Source of the DNA: TMED78 sp036337035
GTDB taxonomy: Bacteria; Pseudomonadota; Gammaproteobacteria; Steroidobacterales; Rariloculaceae
Length of the DNA: 64,000 nt
Assembly (NCBI GenBank): GCA_036337035.1
Contig: JAYZFC010000005.1
Location: 124,001 to 188,000, forward strand
Direction: 5' to 3'
Below are positions 9,097 through 17,382 of the stretch, one piece after another; the first letter of the stretch is position 1, and each line of letters starts with the position of its first letter. The translations under genes and the position numbers were made by a program. A model generated the notes under the pieces. That model ran no database searches, was not told where the DNA came from, and saw only the letters and a list, made by a program, of their open reading frames with translations.

Positions 9097-10185
9097 TTGA
9101 ATATTAAATGTGGAATAGTGGGGCTACCTAATGTTGGAAAATCTACACTTTTTAATGCTCTAACTGAATCTTGCATACCTGCAGAAAACTATCCTTTTTG
9201 TACTATAGACCCCAATATAGGAATTGTTGAAGTACCTGATTTGAGACTTAATGAGATATCAAAGATTGTTAATTCAAAAAATATAGTACCTACATATATA
9301 GAGTTCGTTGATATTGCAGGACTAGTTTCTGGTGCGTCTGAAGGAGAAGGATTAGGTAATAAATTTCTATCTCATATTAGAGAAACTGATGCAATTATCC
9401 ATGTCGTTAGATATTTTAATGACAAAAATATCTCTCATGTTTCAGGGACTATAGATCCGATAGATGATATAGAGACTATTAATACAGAGTTGATTTTGGC
9501 TGATATTGATTCGATTAACAAAGCCTTAATAAAATCTGAAAAAAAAATAAAAACAGGCAACAAAGAAGCTATAAGATGGCACCAAATTTTGAAAGAAGTA
9601 CTTATAGAATTAGAAAAAGAGGTTCCATTTAGAGATATTCAATTATCAGATGAAGAAAAATTACTAGCTAAGCAACTAAATCTAATTACTTCTAAGCCAA
9701 TGATGTATGCTTTTAATATAGATGAAGATATATCTGATTCTCAACCTAATCTTCATAATAAAGCAATAAAGGATTTAGAGAAAACTAATATAATAAAAGT
9801 TTGTGCAAGTATAGAATCTGAGCTTGCCAAACTAAGTAAATCTGATAAAAAAGAACTAATGCTAGAACTAGGAATAGAAGAATCAGGATTAAGTAAAATG
9901 ATTAGGTCAGCATATAACTTACTTGGCTTAGAAACCTTTTATACAGCAGGGCCTAAAGAAACAAGAGCTTGGCCTATAAAGAAAAACTCAATAGCATATG
10001 ATGCTGCTGGCGTAATACACACAGACTTTCAAAAAGGATTTATTAAGGCTGAAGTGATTAGCTATGAAGACTTTATAAAATATAAAGGCGAAATAAAAGC
10101 TAAAGAAGCTGGTAAATTAAGATTAGAAGGTAAAGAATACAAGCTCTCTAATGGCGATATAATCCATTTCAGATTCAATATTTAA
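9097..10185 (+). CDS. ychF: Redox-regulated ATPase YchF (OLA1 family)
   Basis: Obg-related P-loop protein that prefers ATP and associates with ribosomes. Walker A GLPNVGKS is at 9-16 and the switch region has DIAGLVSGASEGEGLGNKFL. The usual NKxD is replaced by NIDE, the NxxE hallmark that explains ATP rather than GTP preference in this family. A coiled-coil insertion sits in the middle and a TGS domain at the C-terminus (HTDFQKGFIKAEVI). The start is TTG. It closes the prs-rplY-pth-ychF block, converging on the M20 peptidase gene 14 bases away. Confidence 0.95.
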   Translation: MNIKCGIVGLPNVGKSTLFNALTESCIPAENYPFCTIDPNIGIVEVPDLRLNEISKIVNSKNIVPTYIEFVDIAGLVSGASEGEGLGNKFLSHIRETDAIIHVVRYFNDKNISHVSGTIDPIDDIETINTELILADIDSINKALIKSEKKIKTGNKEAIRWHQILKEVLIELEKEVPFRDIQLSDEEKLLAKQLNLITSKPMMYAFNIDEDISDSQPNLHNKAIKDLEKTNIIKVCASIESELAKLSKSDKKELMLELGIEESGLSKMIRSAYNLLGLETFYTAGPKETRAWPIKKNSIAYDAAGVIHTDFQKGFIKAEVISYEDFIKYKGEIKAKEAGKLRLEGKEYKLSNGDIIHFRFNI

Positions 10186-10199
10186 AGAAAAATAGAATA

Positions 10200-11609
10200 T
10201 TATGAAGCAATATCAATAACTGTATACCATAGAAACTGAATAAGCCCGATTATTGAATCTTTCAATATTCTTTCATTATCACCATGAGCTCCACCAGGAC
10301 CATTAATATCACGCTGGGTTCTTAAAGGTCCAAATCCATAGCACTGAACACCTTTGGCTCTTATCTGAGCCATATCAGTTGCTCCAGTCATCATGGTAGG
10401 CAGGGTTACTGCATTTGGGTACATCTTATCTACCGTTCTTTCTAAAGATTTAAACATATCACTTTCAATGCTAGAAGGAGGGCTTGCAGGTCTATAAACC
10501 TCTTCAGGAAATATCTCTACCCTATTGTCATCTATTAGATCCTCTATTATTTTATAAAAATCTTCTGGAGATTGATCAGGTAAGCCTCTTATATCTATGG
10601 TTGCTTGAGCAGTTGATGGTACAACATTTCTTCTGAAACCTGCATTCAGTATGGTAGGCGCCACAGAAGTTCTTAAGATAGAAAAATGAAGTGGCTCATT
10701 CAATTCAAAATAGTTTTCGGCCTCATTTTGGGTATCTGGGTTTAAGATCTTCCTGTACCATTCAGCCTGTTCATCTGGTGCTATCGTAGCTAAACGCTCA
10801 AAATAAGCTCTGGTAGTATTGTTTAACCGCATAGGTGATCGCCAGGCTCCTATTTTTGCTAATGCTTGTGACAAAATGAGAATAGCATTATCTTTTCTTG
10901 GCCTAGAGCCGTGGGAAGACTCAGCAGTAGAAACAAGTGTAATTCTCATAGGAAATTTTTCGGTAGTAGTTATTGAAACATGGCTCACCTTTCCATCAAT
11001 AGATACTACTTCTCCACCTTCTGCTAAACAAAATTCAGATTCAATCTTATCCCAATGATGCTCAACCATATAATCAACACCAAACTTAGTTGTTCCCTCT
11101 TCACCTGATTCAGCCAGAAAAATAATATCTCTATCAAGAGTAATATTATGCCTCTTCAATAAAAACATCACCATTGAGGCAGCAGTAATACTATCTTTAT
11201 CATCTAAGGTGCCTCTTCCATATATATAGCCATCTTTCTCTGTAGCAACAAATGGGTCAGTGATCCAATTTTCCCTCTGAACACCAACCACATCAGAATG
11301 TTCCATGATCAGAATGGGTCTCTTAGAGCCGTTACCTTCAATTCTGGCAACAAAATTTGCTCTATCTGGATCTAGAAAATAAAGAGATGAATCAATACCT
11401 TCTTTATCAAAAATAGCTTTTAAATAATTAGCTAACTCTGTTTCATTACCAGGAGGGTTTGTAGTATTGATAGCTATAAGATCCTTAAAATAGTTTAAGG
11501 CCTCGCTCTCTACTTCTTTCCAATCTATAGAGTCTTGTGAAAAACTAGTCTGAAAAGAAAATAAAAAGAAAAAAATAACTAGGTATTTTCTTATAAAAGA
11601 AACAATCAT
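10200..11609 (-). CDS. Secreted M20-family metallopeptidase
   Basis: Zinc-dependent carboxypeptidase or dipeptidase of the M20 clan. A hydrophobic N-terminus ending near FSFQTSFSQ predicts Sec export to the periplasm. Metal and catalytic residues are clear: His104 and Asp106 in EHSDVV, the bridging Asp in GRGTLDD (about 136), the catalytic pair Glu170/Glu171 in AESGEEG, and a later His in the GGAHGDNE segment. At 469 residues it has the dimerisation insert typical of the family. It follows the glycosyltransferase gene by 21 bases on the same strand. Substrate cannot be told; peptide scavenging is a reasonable guess for a heterotroph. Confidence 0.88.
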   Translation of the reverse strand: MIVSFIRKYLVIFFFLFSFQTSFSQDSIDWKEVESEALNYFKDLIAINTTNPPGNETELANYLKAIFDKEGIDSSLYFLDPDRANFVARIEGNGSKRPILIMEHSDVVGVQRENWITDPFVATEKDGYIYGRGTLDDKDSITAASMVMFLLKRHNITLDRDIIFLAESGEEGTTKFGVDYMVEHHWDKIESEFCLAEGGEVVSIDGKVSHVSITTTEKFPMRITLVSTAESSHGSRPRKDNAILILSQALAKIGAWRSPMRLNNTTRAYFERLATIAPDEQAEWYRKILNPDTQNEAENYFELNEPLHFSILRTSVAPTILNAGFRRNVVPSTAQATIDIRGLPDQSPEDFYKIIEDLIDDNRVEIFPEEVYRPASPPSSIESDMFKSLERTVDKMYPNAVTLPTMMTGATDMAQIRAKGVQCYGFGPLRTQRDINGPGGAHGDNERILKDSIIGLIQFLWYTVIDIAS

Positions 11610-11630
11610 AATAAGCCACCATTGATTAAA

Positions 11631-12686
11631 TTAAATAAAGTTTTCCTTTTTTACCATTTTACGATAAATATTAATATATTTTAAGCACATATTTCTAGAA
11701 GTTAAAGGAGAGGCAATTTTTTTTCCTTCTTTTGACATGCTATCTCTAATTAATGGGTTATCTTTTAGAAATAAAATTTTTTCCTTTAGATTATCTTTGT
11801 CGCCATGTTTTATTAAATAACCATTTATCTTATCTTTAACTATTTCAGAAACACCGCCTACATCCGAAGCAATTATTGGTAGTTTCTTTTGCATAGCATC
11901 TATAAGTATGCTTCCTATACCTTCTCTAAATGATGGTAAAATAAATATATCAAATAGCGCTAAATAATCTCCAACATTTTCTACAAAGCCTGTAAAAGTT
12001 ATATTATTGCAGCCTTTAGCCAACTCTTTGAAATAACTACTATCATGCCCTCCTCCAACTAAGAAAAAATGTATTTCAGGATATTTATCTTTTAAAGATT
12101 TTGCTACATTAATTATATCCTCTTGTTTCTTCTGACTATTATCTAAAGCACCTACATGACCAACTATAAATTTTCCTTTATAATCTAATTCAATTTTTTT
12201 AACATTATTAGTATCAACACTTAAATCACTACAACAGCTGTGAATTACTTCCGTTCTAATTAAATGATCAAATTTATTTACAACATCTGAAACCTTTTTT
12301 GCTACACATACTACATAATCTGCATTTCTATAAACACGATGTGAAAGAAAATTTGATTTAATTAAATTATCTACCCTTCTAGTTATTAAATAGGGCTTAT
12401 TAAAGAAAACCTTAGATAAATATGCTCCATATGGACTTCTACCTTCATGACAATGAATAATATCAGCCTTCTTTGAAGCTAATAATAAAGAAGGATTAGT
12501 GTGTAATCCATGAGTCTCAATAACCCTTATTCCTAAATTTCTTACTCTAGATGCTAACATCTCATTTTTTCTAGCTACTAAGGTTTGATCAATTGAGTAT
12601 CTAGTTAGCTCCTTTATAAGAAGCTCGGTCTGACGCTCGCCGCCCCTGTACCCTCTGGATAAATTGATATGAGTTAATTGAATCAT
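11631..12686 (-). CDS. Glycosyltransferase family 4 (GT-B fold)
   Basis: A two-Rossmann GT-B enzyme likely adding a sugar to LPS or surface polysaccharide. The N-terminal domain carries GYRGGERQTELL, and the C-terminal donor-binding domain has VGHVGALDNSQKKQED, the LPSFREGIGS motif with the conserved Glu, and PIIASDVGGVSEIV. At 351 residues it is a normal length. It is divergent from the asnB-like gene, with 117 bases between them, and sits in a glycan-type cluster. Sugar and acceptor specificity cannot be inferred. Confidence 0.87.
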   Translation of the reverse strand: MIQLTHINLSRGYRGGERQTELLIKELTRYSIDQTLVARKNEMLASRVRNLGIRVIETHGLHTNPSLLLASKKADIIHCHEGRSPYGAYLSKVFFNKPYLITRRVDNLIKSNFLSHRVYRNADYVVCVAKKVSDVVNKFDHLIRTEVIHSCCSDLSVDTNNVKKIELDYKGKFIVGHVGALDNSQKKQEDIINVAKSLKDKYPEIHFFLVGGGHDSSYFKELAKGCNNITFTGFVENVGDYLALFDIFILPSFREGIGSILIDAMQKKLPIIASDVGGVSEIVKDKINGYLIKHGDKDNLKEKILFLKDNPLIRDSMSKEGKKIASPLTSRNMCLKYINIYRKMVKKENFI

Positions 12687-12803
12687 TGGCTTAATAATAC
12701 ATAAAAATCGATTAATAAGTTTACATAATTATCATATGAATAAATGAAATTTTTCTACTTAATGGATAGAATAAGACAGCAATGATAGAAAAAAGGATGA
12801 AAA

Positions 12804-14540
12804 GTGTGTGGTTTTTTAGGTGGTACTGATAAAAATTGGGATTATAAATCAGCGCTTAGATCAATTAGCCATAGAGGCCCTGATGCAGAAAAAATCTCAT
12901 TAGAAGGAAATATTAAAGTAGGTTTTAAGAGGCTTGCGATAATTGACCTTAGCGAAGATGCAAACCAACCAATGTACTCAAGAGATAAATCGGTATGGTT
13001 AGTATTTAATGGTGAAATATATGGGTATCATAAAGTTAGGAAAGAATTAGAACGACTTGGTCAAAAATTTTATACAAATTCTGATACTGAAGTAATTTTA
13101 AATGCCTATATAGAATGGAAAGATAATTTTATTGATCACATAGATGGAATGTTCTCTATTGCGATATGGGACGATAAAATAAACAAAATCAAACTCTATA
13201 GAGATAGGCCAGGTATAAAGCCTTTATACTATTTTTATAATGGTAAGAAATTTGCTTTTTCATCTGAACTAAAAGCTTTAGAAATTCTGTTAAAAAAAGA
13301 GAATTTAACACTAGATGAAACTGCCTTGTATGACTTCTTAGGCTACAAATATATACCTGATCCAAAATCTCTATACAAGAACTGCTATAAACTGCCCCCA
13401 GCACATTTTATTCAATTTGATCCAACAAATAATAAAATTACAGAAGCAAAAAAATATTGGCAACTAAATTGTGAAATAGATAATAAAAAGAAAAATATAA
13501 ATGAATCATGTGAGGAATTGAGATATTTAGTCAAAAAATCTATACAAGAACAAATGATCTCTGATGTGCCATTAGGATTTTTTTTGTCTGGAGGAGTTGA
13601 CTCCAGTATAGTAACAGCTGTTGGATCCTCAATAGAAAAAAATATTTCTACTTTTTCAATAGGTTTTGAGTCTGATAAAGGATCAGAAACAAAATTTTCA
13701 AGGATGATAGCCAAACAATATAATACTAATCATCAAGAAAAAATCTTATCTCAATCTAATGCAAAAGCATTATTACCTAATTTAAAAATGTGGTTTGATG
13801 AACCCTTTGCTGATGAATCTGCTATGCCAACATTCTTAGTTTCTAAAATTGCTAGGGGTAAAGTAAAGGTTGTTTTAACAGGAGATGGTGGTGATGAAGT
13901 TTTTGGTGGCTATAGAACCTATCCTAGATTTATTCGCTATAATAACTTACCCTCTCTAAATAAAAGTTTTAATAACATGACATTCAAGGCTAGAGAAACT
14001 TTTAATTATAATAAATCTATAAATAAGTTAATGGATAATATTGAAATGACATTTAATCAAGGATTGCTTTTGTGGTCTATAATTATGTCAGGTATGATAA
14101 AACCATCTAAAAAAAGATATGCAAAAGAACTTGGTATACCTGACGATTATGATGATTGTTGGTTTTACAATAAATTCTGGTGTGAAAAACTTCCTATAAG
14201 AACTAGGTTGCAATTTCTAGATTTTCATACATATATGCCATGCATGGTCCTGACCAAAGTAGATAGAACAAGTATGGCAGTTTCTCTTGAAGCAAGAGTT
14301 CCACTGTTATCAAAAGATATAATTGAATTTTCTTTCTCTTTACCAGAAAAAATTAGATTTTATAAAGGCCAGTCTAAAGGAATATTTAAAGAAGCTTATC
14401 GAAATATTTTACCTAACCAAATATTGGATAGAAAAAAACAAGGATTTGGCTTGCCTAGTTATTATCTAAAGGATATAAATGAGGGTAGACCTATTCAGGA
14501 ACATATACTTAATAATTTTTTATATACAAAGGTTAATTAG
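12804..14540 (+). CDS. asnB: Asparagine synthase (glutamine-hydrolysing) family protein
   Basis: Class II glutamine amidotransferase fused to an ATP-pyrophosphatase domain. The GTG start places Cys2 as the N-terminal nucleophile (MCGFLGG). The first domain includes RGPDAE and the VFNGEIYGY segment; the synthase domain has the P-loop LSGGVDSS with S262-S268 and the TGDGGDEVFGGY motif. At 578 residues it is close to E. coli AsnB. It could make asparagine, but its setting between a GT4 and an FkbM methyltransferase (1-base overlap) recalls polysaccharide clusters where such enzymes amidate uronic acid sugars. AGGA lies just before the start. Confidence 0.85.
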   Translation: MCGFLGGTDKNWDYKSALRSISHRGPDAEKISLEGNIKVGFKRLAIIDLSEDANQPMYSRDKSVWLVFNGEIYGYHKVRKELERLGQKFYTNSDTEVILNAYIEWKDNFIDHIDGMFSIAIWDDKINKIKLYRDRPGIKPLYYFYNGKKFAFSSELKALEILLKKENLTLDETALYDFLGYKYIPDPKSLYKNCYKLPPAHFIQFDPTNNKITEAKKYWQLNCEIDNKKKNINESCEELRYLVKKSIQEQMISDVPLGFFLSGGVDSSIVTAVGSSIEKNISTFSIGFESDKGSETKFSRMIAKQYNTNHQEKILSQSNAKALLPNLKMWFDEPFADESAMPTFLVSKIARGKVKVVLTGDGGDEVFGGYRTYPRFIRYNNLPSLNKSFNNMTFKARETFNYNKSINKLMDNIEMTFNQGLLLWSIIMSGMIKPSKKRYAKELGIPDDYDDCWFYNKFWCEKLPIRTRLQFLDFHTYMPCMVLTKVDRTSMAVSLEARVPLLSKDIIEFSFSLPEKIRFYKGQSKGIFKEAYRNILPNQILDRKKQGFGLPSYYLKDINEGRPIQEHILNNFLYTKVN

Positions 14541-15349
14541 TGAGAGATAAATATTTTAAGGACCTACTTCTAAGATTATTTCATTCTTTAGGTATAGATA
14601 TAGCCCATAGAACTGATTATAAAGAACTAAAGTCACTAATCTCATTATTGACTCCATTTAATTCTGGCTTTGATTTAATAAGACTAGGACCAGACGGTGA
14701 TGGAGGCTACTTAATACCAAATGACCTGGAGGGGATAGATTATGCCTTTTCTCCTGGGGTATCTAATGAGTCAGGTTTTGAATTAGACCTAGCTAATTTA
14801 GGGATGGGTGTTTTCCTAGCTGACTACTCTGTTAGCGATACAAAACAAAAGCATAGTAATTTTGATTTTACTAAAAAATTTATTAGTAGTCTTAGTAATG
14901 AAATATACATTACTTTAGATGAATGGATTAAAGAAAAGGTATCTAACTATAATGATGATCTCTTGTTGCAAATGGATATAGAGGGTGAAGAATTTGAGGT
15001 GATTACAAGCACTGCATTAGATACATTATCAAGATTTAGAATCATCGTTATTGAATTTCACTACCTTCAAGAGTTATTAAATAGACAATTTTATAACATA
15101 GCCTCAAAAGCATTTAAAAAGCTTTTGCAGACTCATTCAGTAGTTCATATACATCCAAATAACCATTGCGGGTCAATAAAATTTAAGGACCTAGAAATAC
15201 CTAGGGTAGCAGAATTTACATTTCTTAGAAATGATAGATTTAAGAATAAAGTTCCAGAAATTCAATTTCCTCATAAGTTAGACAAAGACAATCTTAAAAA
15301 AAGGAAAACTCTAGTTTTACATAAATGCTGGTATGATTTTAAAAAATAG
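14540..15349 (+). CDS. FkbM-family SAM-dependent methyltransferase
   Basis: Predicted O-methyltransferase, probably modifying a glycan. The N-terminal region has the nucleotide-fold segment DLIRLGPDGDGGYLIP and FSPGVSNES; the signature LLQMDIEGEEFEV is at about residues 139-151, followed by IIVIEFHYL. Its GTG start shares one base with the asnB-like stop codon, so the two are tightly coupled. The 3' end overlaps the convergent fucosyltransferase-like gene by 11 bases. Acceptor unknown. Confidence 0.75.
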   Translation: MRDKYFKDLLLRLFHSLGIDIAHRTDYKELKSLISLLTPFNSGFDLIRLGPDGDGGYLIPNDLEGIDYAFSPGVSNESGFELDLANLGMGVFLADYSVSDTKQKHSNFDFTKKFISSLSNEIYITLDEWIKEKVSNYNDDLLLQMDIEGEEFEVITSTALDTLSRFRIIVIEFHYLQELLNRQFYNIASKAFKKLLQTHSVVHIHPNNHCGSIKFKDLEIPRVAEFTFLRNDRFKNKVPEIQFPHKLDKDNLKKRKTLVLHKCWYDFKK

Positions 15350-16244
15350 TAACATTAGCCTTAGCGCCACCTAACCACCAAGAGACTTCACTAAATGTAC
15401 TTAGATAACTAGCATAAATATTTTGTGTCTTTGCTAATATCAGCATATCAATTAAATCTTCTTTAATTCCATCTATAGAATTCCAACTCTGAGAGCGAAT
15501 AGTTTTCCTAGGGAAAAAAACTATCCTATCCAATCCATAAATATTAGCTAATGATTCAATGGCTTCTTCGCTATCACTAACAATTAAGAACTTATTATTG
15601 GTTGCTCTATCCATAAGCCTTTTAAGTCTAATTATTGAAGGCTTATAATATTTGTTATAGCGATATGGGTAATCTCTCCAAGTTCTTATTTGAATACCAA
15701 TTGTTTCATTATCAATATTGTTTTTAGACCATAAATCAGCCTGCTGTTTTATATTTTCATTAAACCTTATTTTTTGGAAGAGTTCTGAATAAACCTCCCT
15801 AAAATAAAACGGTATTCTTTCATACTCCAAGTCAATATGCCTAGCGTCAAACCTAACTGTTTTTTTTGAATGAGTTTTGGGAAATAGCATGTATTTATAT
15901 CTATCATGATCTTTATTTGAAAATCGCCAGAAAAATTTTCCTATACCGCGAATTAACGGGTTTACAGGAGAGCAAACTGTTGAAAATCTATATGGTAATA
16001 AATTTATATCTTCAGATAGAATTGATAATAACCATGATTTATGAGTAATTGCATCCTTAGATATAGTTTTTATCTCGCAATTATTAGAAAATAAGTCAGA
16101 AAAACTTGCAGGCATTGAACTATTTACCTCCCAATAAACAAGAGGTTCCGCACTTATTCGCATTACTGATACCCATGATTTCAGCCTATTACCTAAACCG
16201 CCATTCTCATTAGAAATAAGTATTGATTGTGTTTTTTTCATCAT
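15339..16244 (-). CDS. Fucosyltransferase-like glycosyltransferase (GT11/GT23/NodZ-like)
   Basis: Weakly recognisable GT-B sugar transferase. The N-terminal GGLGNRLKSW resembles the glycine-rich start of alpha-1,2 and alpha-1,6 fucosyltransferases. The later GIQIRTWRDYP looks like the GDP-fucose-binding HxRRxD region, and a C-terminal stretch (YASYLSTFSEVSWWLGG) fits the last conserved motif. I chose the tandem ATG at 16241-16244; a TTG at 16265 would add seven residues. It is divergent from the CAT tRNA and convergent with the FkbM gene. It may be unrelated to fucose; the superfamily call is moderate. Confidence 0.6.
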   Translation of the reverse strand: MMKKTQSILISNENGGLGNRLKSWVSVMRISAEPLVYWEVNSSMPASFSDLFSNNCEIKTISKDAITHKSWLLSILSEDINLLPYRFSTVCSPVNPLIRGIGKFFWRFSNKDHDRYKYMLFPKTHSKKTVRFDARHIDLEYERIPFYFREVYSELFQKIRFNENIKQQADLWSKNNIDNETIGIQIRTWRDYPYRYNKYYKPSIIRLKRLMDRATNNKFLIVSDSEEAIESLANIYGLDRIVFFPRKTIRSQSWNSIDGIKEDLIDMLILAKTQNIYASYLSTFSEVSWWLGGAKANVTIF

Positions 16245-16282
16245 GATATTAATGTAACAACGCAAAAAAAAGTTTACTAGTC

Positions 16283-16288
16283 TATAAT
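16283..16288 (+). promoter_or_regulatory. Candidate -10 box of the CAT tRNA
   Basis: A perfect TATAAT lies 11 bases before the tRNA 5' end, the spacing expected for a tRNA promoter. No convincing -35 was found at 16 to 18 bases upstream. Confidence 0.4.
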
Positions 16289-16299
16289 TGTAAAATATT

Positions 16300-16373
16300 G
16301 GTGATGTAGCTCAGGCGGTCAGAGCGGCGGACTCATAACCCGCAGGTCGGTGGTTCAACTCCACCCATCACCA
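16300..16373 (+). tRNA. tRNA with CAT anticodon (elongator Met or Ile2)
   Basis: A 74-base cloverleaf: acceptor GGTGATG pairs with CATCACC, discriminator A, D stem GCTC/GAGC, anticodon loop CTCATAA with CAT, T arm GGTGG TTCAACT CCACC. It is not the initiator. The anticodon stem GCGGA/CCCGC has a mismatch A31-C39. The 3' CCA is not encoded (genomic CTA follows). Elongator Met and the lysidine-modified Ile2 both carry CAT; the TTCAACT loop slightly recalls Ile2, but the E. coli Ile identity pair C29-G41 is G-C here. Confidence 0.88.
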
Positions 16374-16392
16374 CTACAATAAGAGTTTTTTG

Positions 16393-17364
16393 CTAGTTCT
16401 GTTTCCCCCCACCAGCAGTTTTATAGTTACTATCAATATACCAACACATATAGTCATACATTGAAATTGGTTTAAATTTAGAAAGGTTTTTCTTACCAAC
16501 ACAGCTTGGAAAAGGATTAGAAATAGTATCAGGGTTTGGGTTAAAAAACATAGCCATTGAATACCTATCTTTAATAGGAGGAATAACTCTATGAGGCGTA
16601 GCCAAAAATTTTCCATTCGACCATCTATTTAAAAATTCTCCAGTATTTATTACTATGCCATTATTAACTGGATCAACTGGTATCCATTTTTTATCAGTAG
16701 AAAGAACCTGAAGGCCGGGTACATCTGACATTGGTAACAAGGTCATAAAACTATGGTCAGAATGAGGTGAGATTCCAAATTGATTAGCTTCATAATCAAC
16801 AGCTGGATAATAAGAATTCCTAGTCCACCATAACGGGTTAGTAAAATATTCAGAAAAATAATCTTTATCTAACCCAAGTGCTCTAGCATATATTGGTAAT
16901 AATTTTAAAGCAAAATTTGACAGTTGTGATTGATATTCCAACATTTTAGCCTTAAATCTTTTTAGTCCGACAGGCCACTGATTAGGACCCATAAAACGAA
17001 GTCCCTGCTTTATTAAAATGTCATTTTCTTCTCTTTCTCTAGCTAAGGTAAAAGTTTCATTTAAGTCAGGCTTAGTATTTTTGTTATATCTTGAGGTGAC
17101 ATAAACTGTAGATTTAGCAGGAATATAACCTGATGATTTATCATTTATCCTTAAAGATAGTTTCTGGTCTAGTGGCAATTTAAAAAAAAGCTTTAACTCA
17201 GAGTATGCATCATCAATTATTTTTTTTGGTATACCATGATTAATTACTGTATAAAAACCTATTTTTGTTTGCACATAAGCAATTTTTTCTGCAAAACTCT
17301 CTAAACTACTCTCGTCATCATAAGAGTATCTACTTAAATCAATGATAGGGATTTTATCAATCAT
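16393..17364 (-). CDS. 2-oxoglutarate/Fe(II)-dependent oxygenase, isopenicillin N synthase-like
   Basis: Non-haem iron oxygenase of the plant/IPNS-type family. The N-terminal DIOX_N segment includes IPIIDLSRY and GFYTVINHGIP. The iron triad is HxD...H at His201, Asp203 (PHSDHS) and His258 (TPHRV), and the 2-oxoglutarate clamp RxS is Arg267-Tyr-Ser269. At 323 residues it is full length, with no signal peptide, so cytoplasmic. It ends a tight minus-strand series phhB-cupin-hydrolase-oxygenase with an 18-base gap. Substrate unknown; hydroxylation of a small molecule is the likely reaction. Confidence 0.88.
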   Translation of the reverse strand: MIDKIPIIDLSRYSYDDESSLESFAEKIAYVQTKIGFYTVINHGIPKKIIDDAYSELKLFFKLPLDQKLSLRINDKSSGYIPAKSTVYVTSRYNKNTKPDLNETFTLAREREENDILIKQGLRFMGPNQWPVGLKRFKAKMLEYQSQLSNFALKLLPIYARALGLDKDYFSEYFTNPLWWTRNSYYPAVDYEANQFGISPHSDHSFMTLLPMSDVPGLQVLSTDKKWIPVDPVNNGIVINTGEFLNRWSNGKFLATPHRVIPPIKDRYSMAMFFNPNPDTISNPFPSCVGKKNLSKFKPISMYDYMCWYIDSNYKTAGGGKQN

Positions 17365-17382
17365 AATGATCTTTATATAGTA

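Noticed and set aside
16340..16373. tRNA 3' end as an attachment site for the glycan island
   Set aside because: I saw no second copy of the tRNA end at the far side of the island and no integrase.
16374..16616. 80-codon frame on minus at the end of the oxygenase gene
   Set aside because: It overlaps the well-supported oxygenase frame, which carries the catalytic His and Arg.
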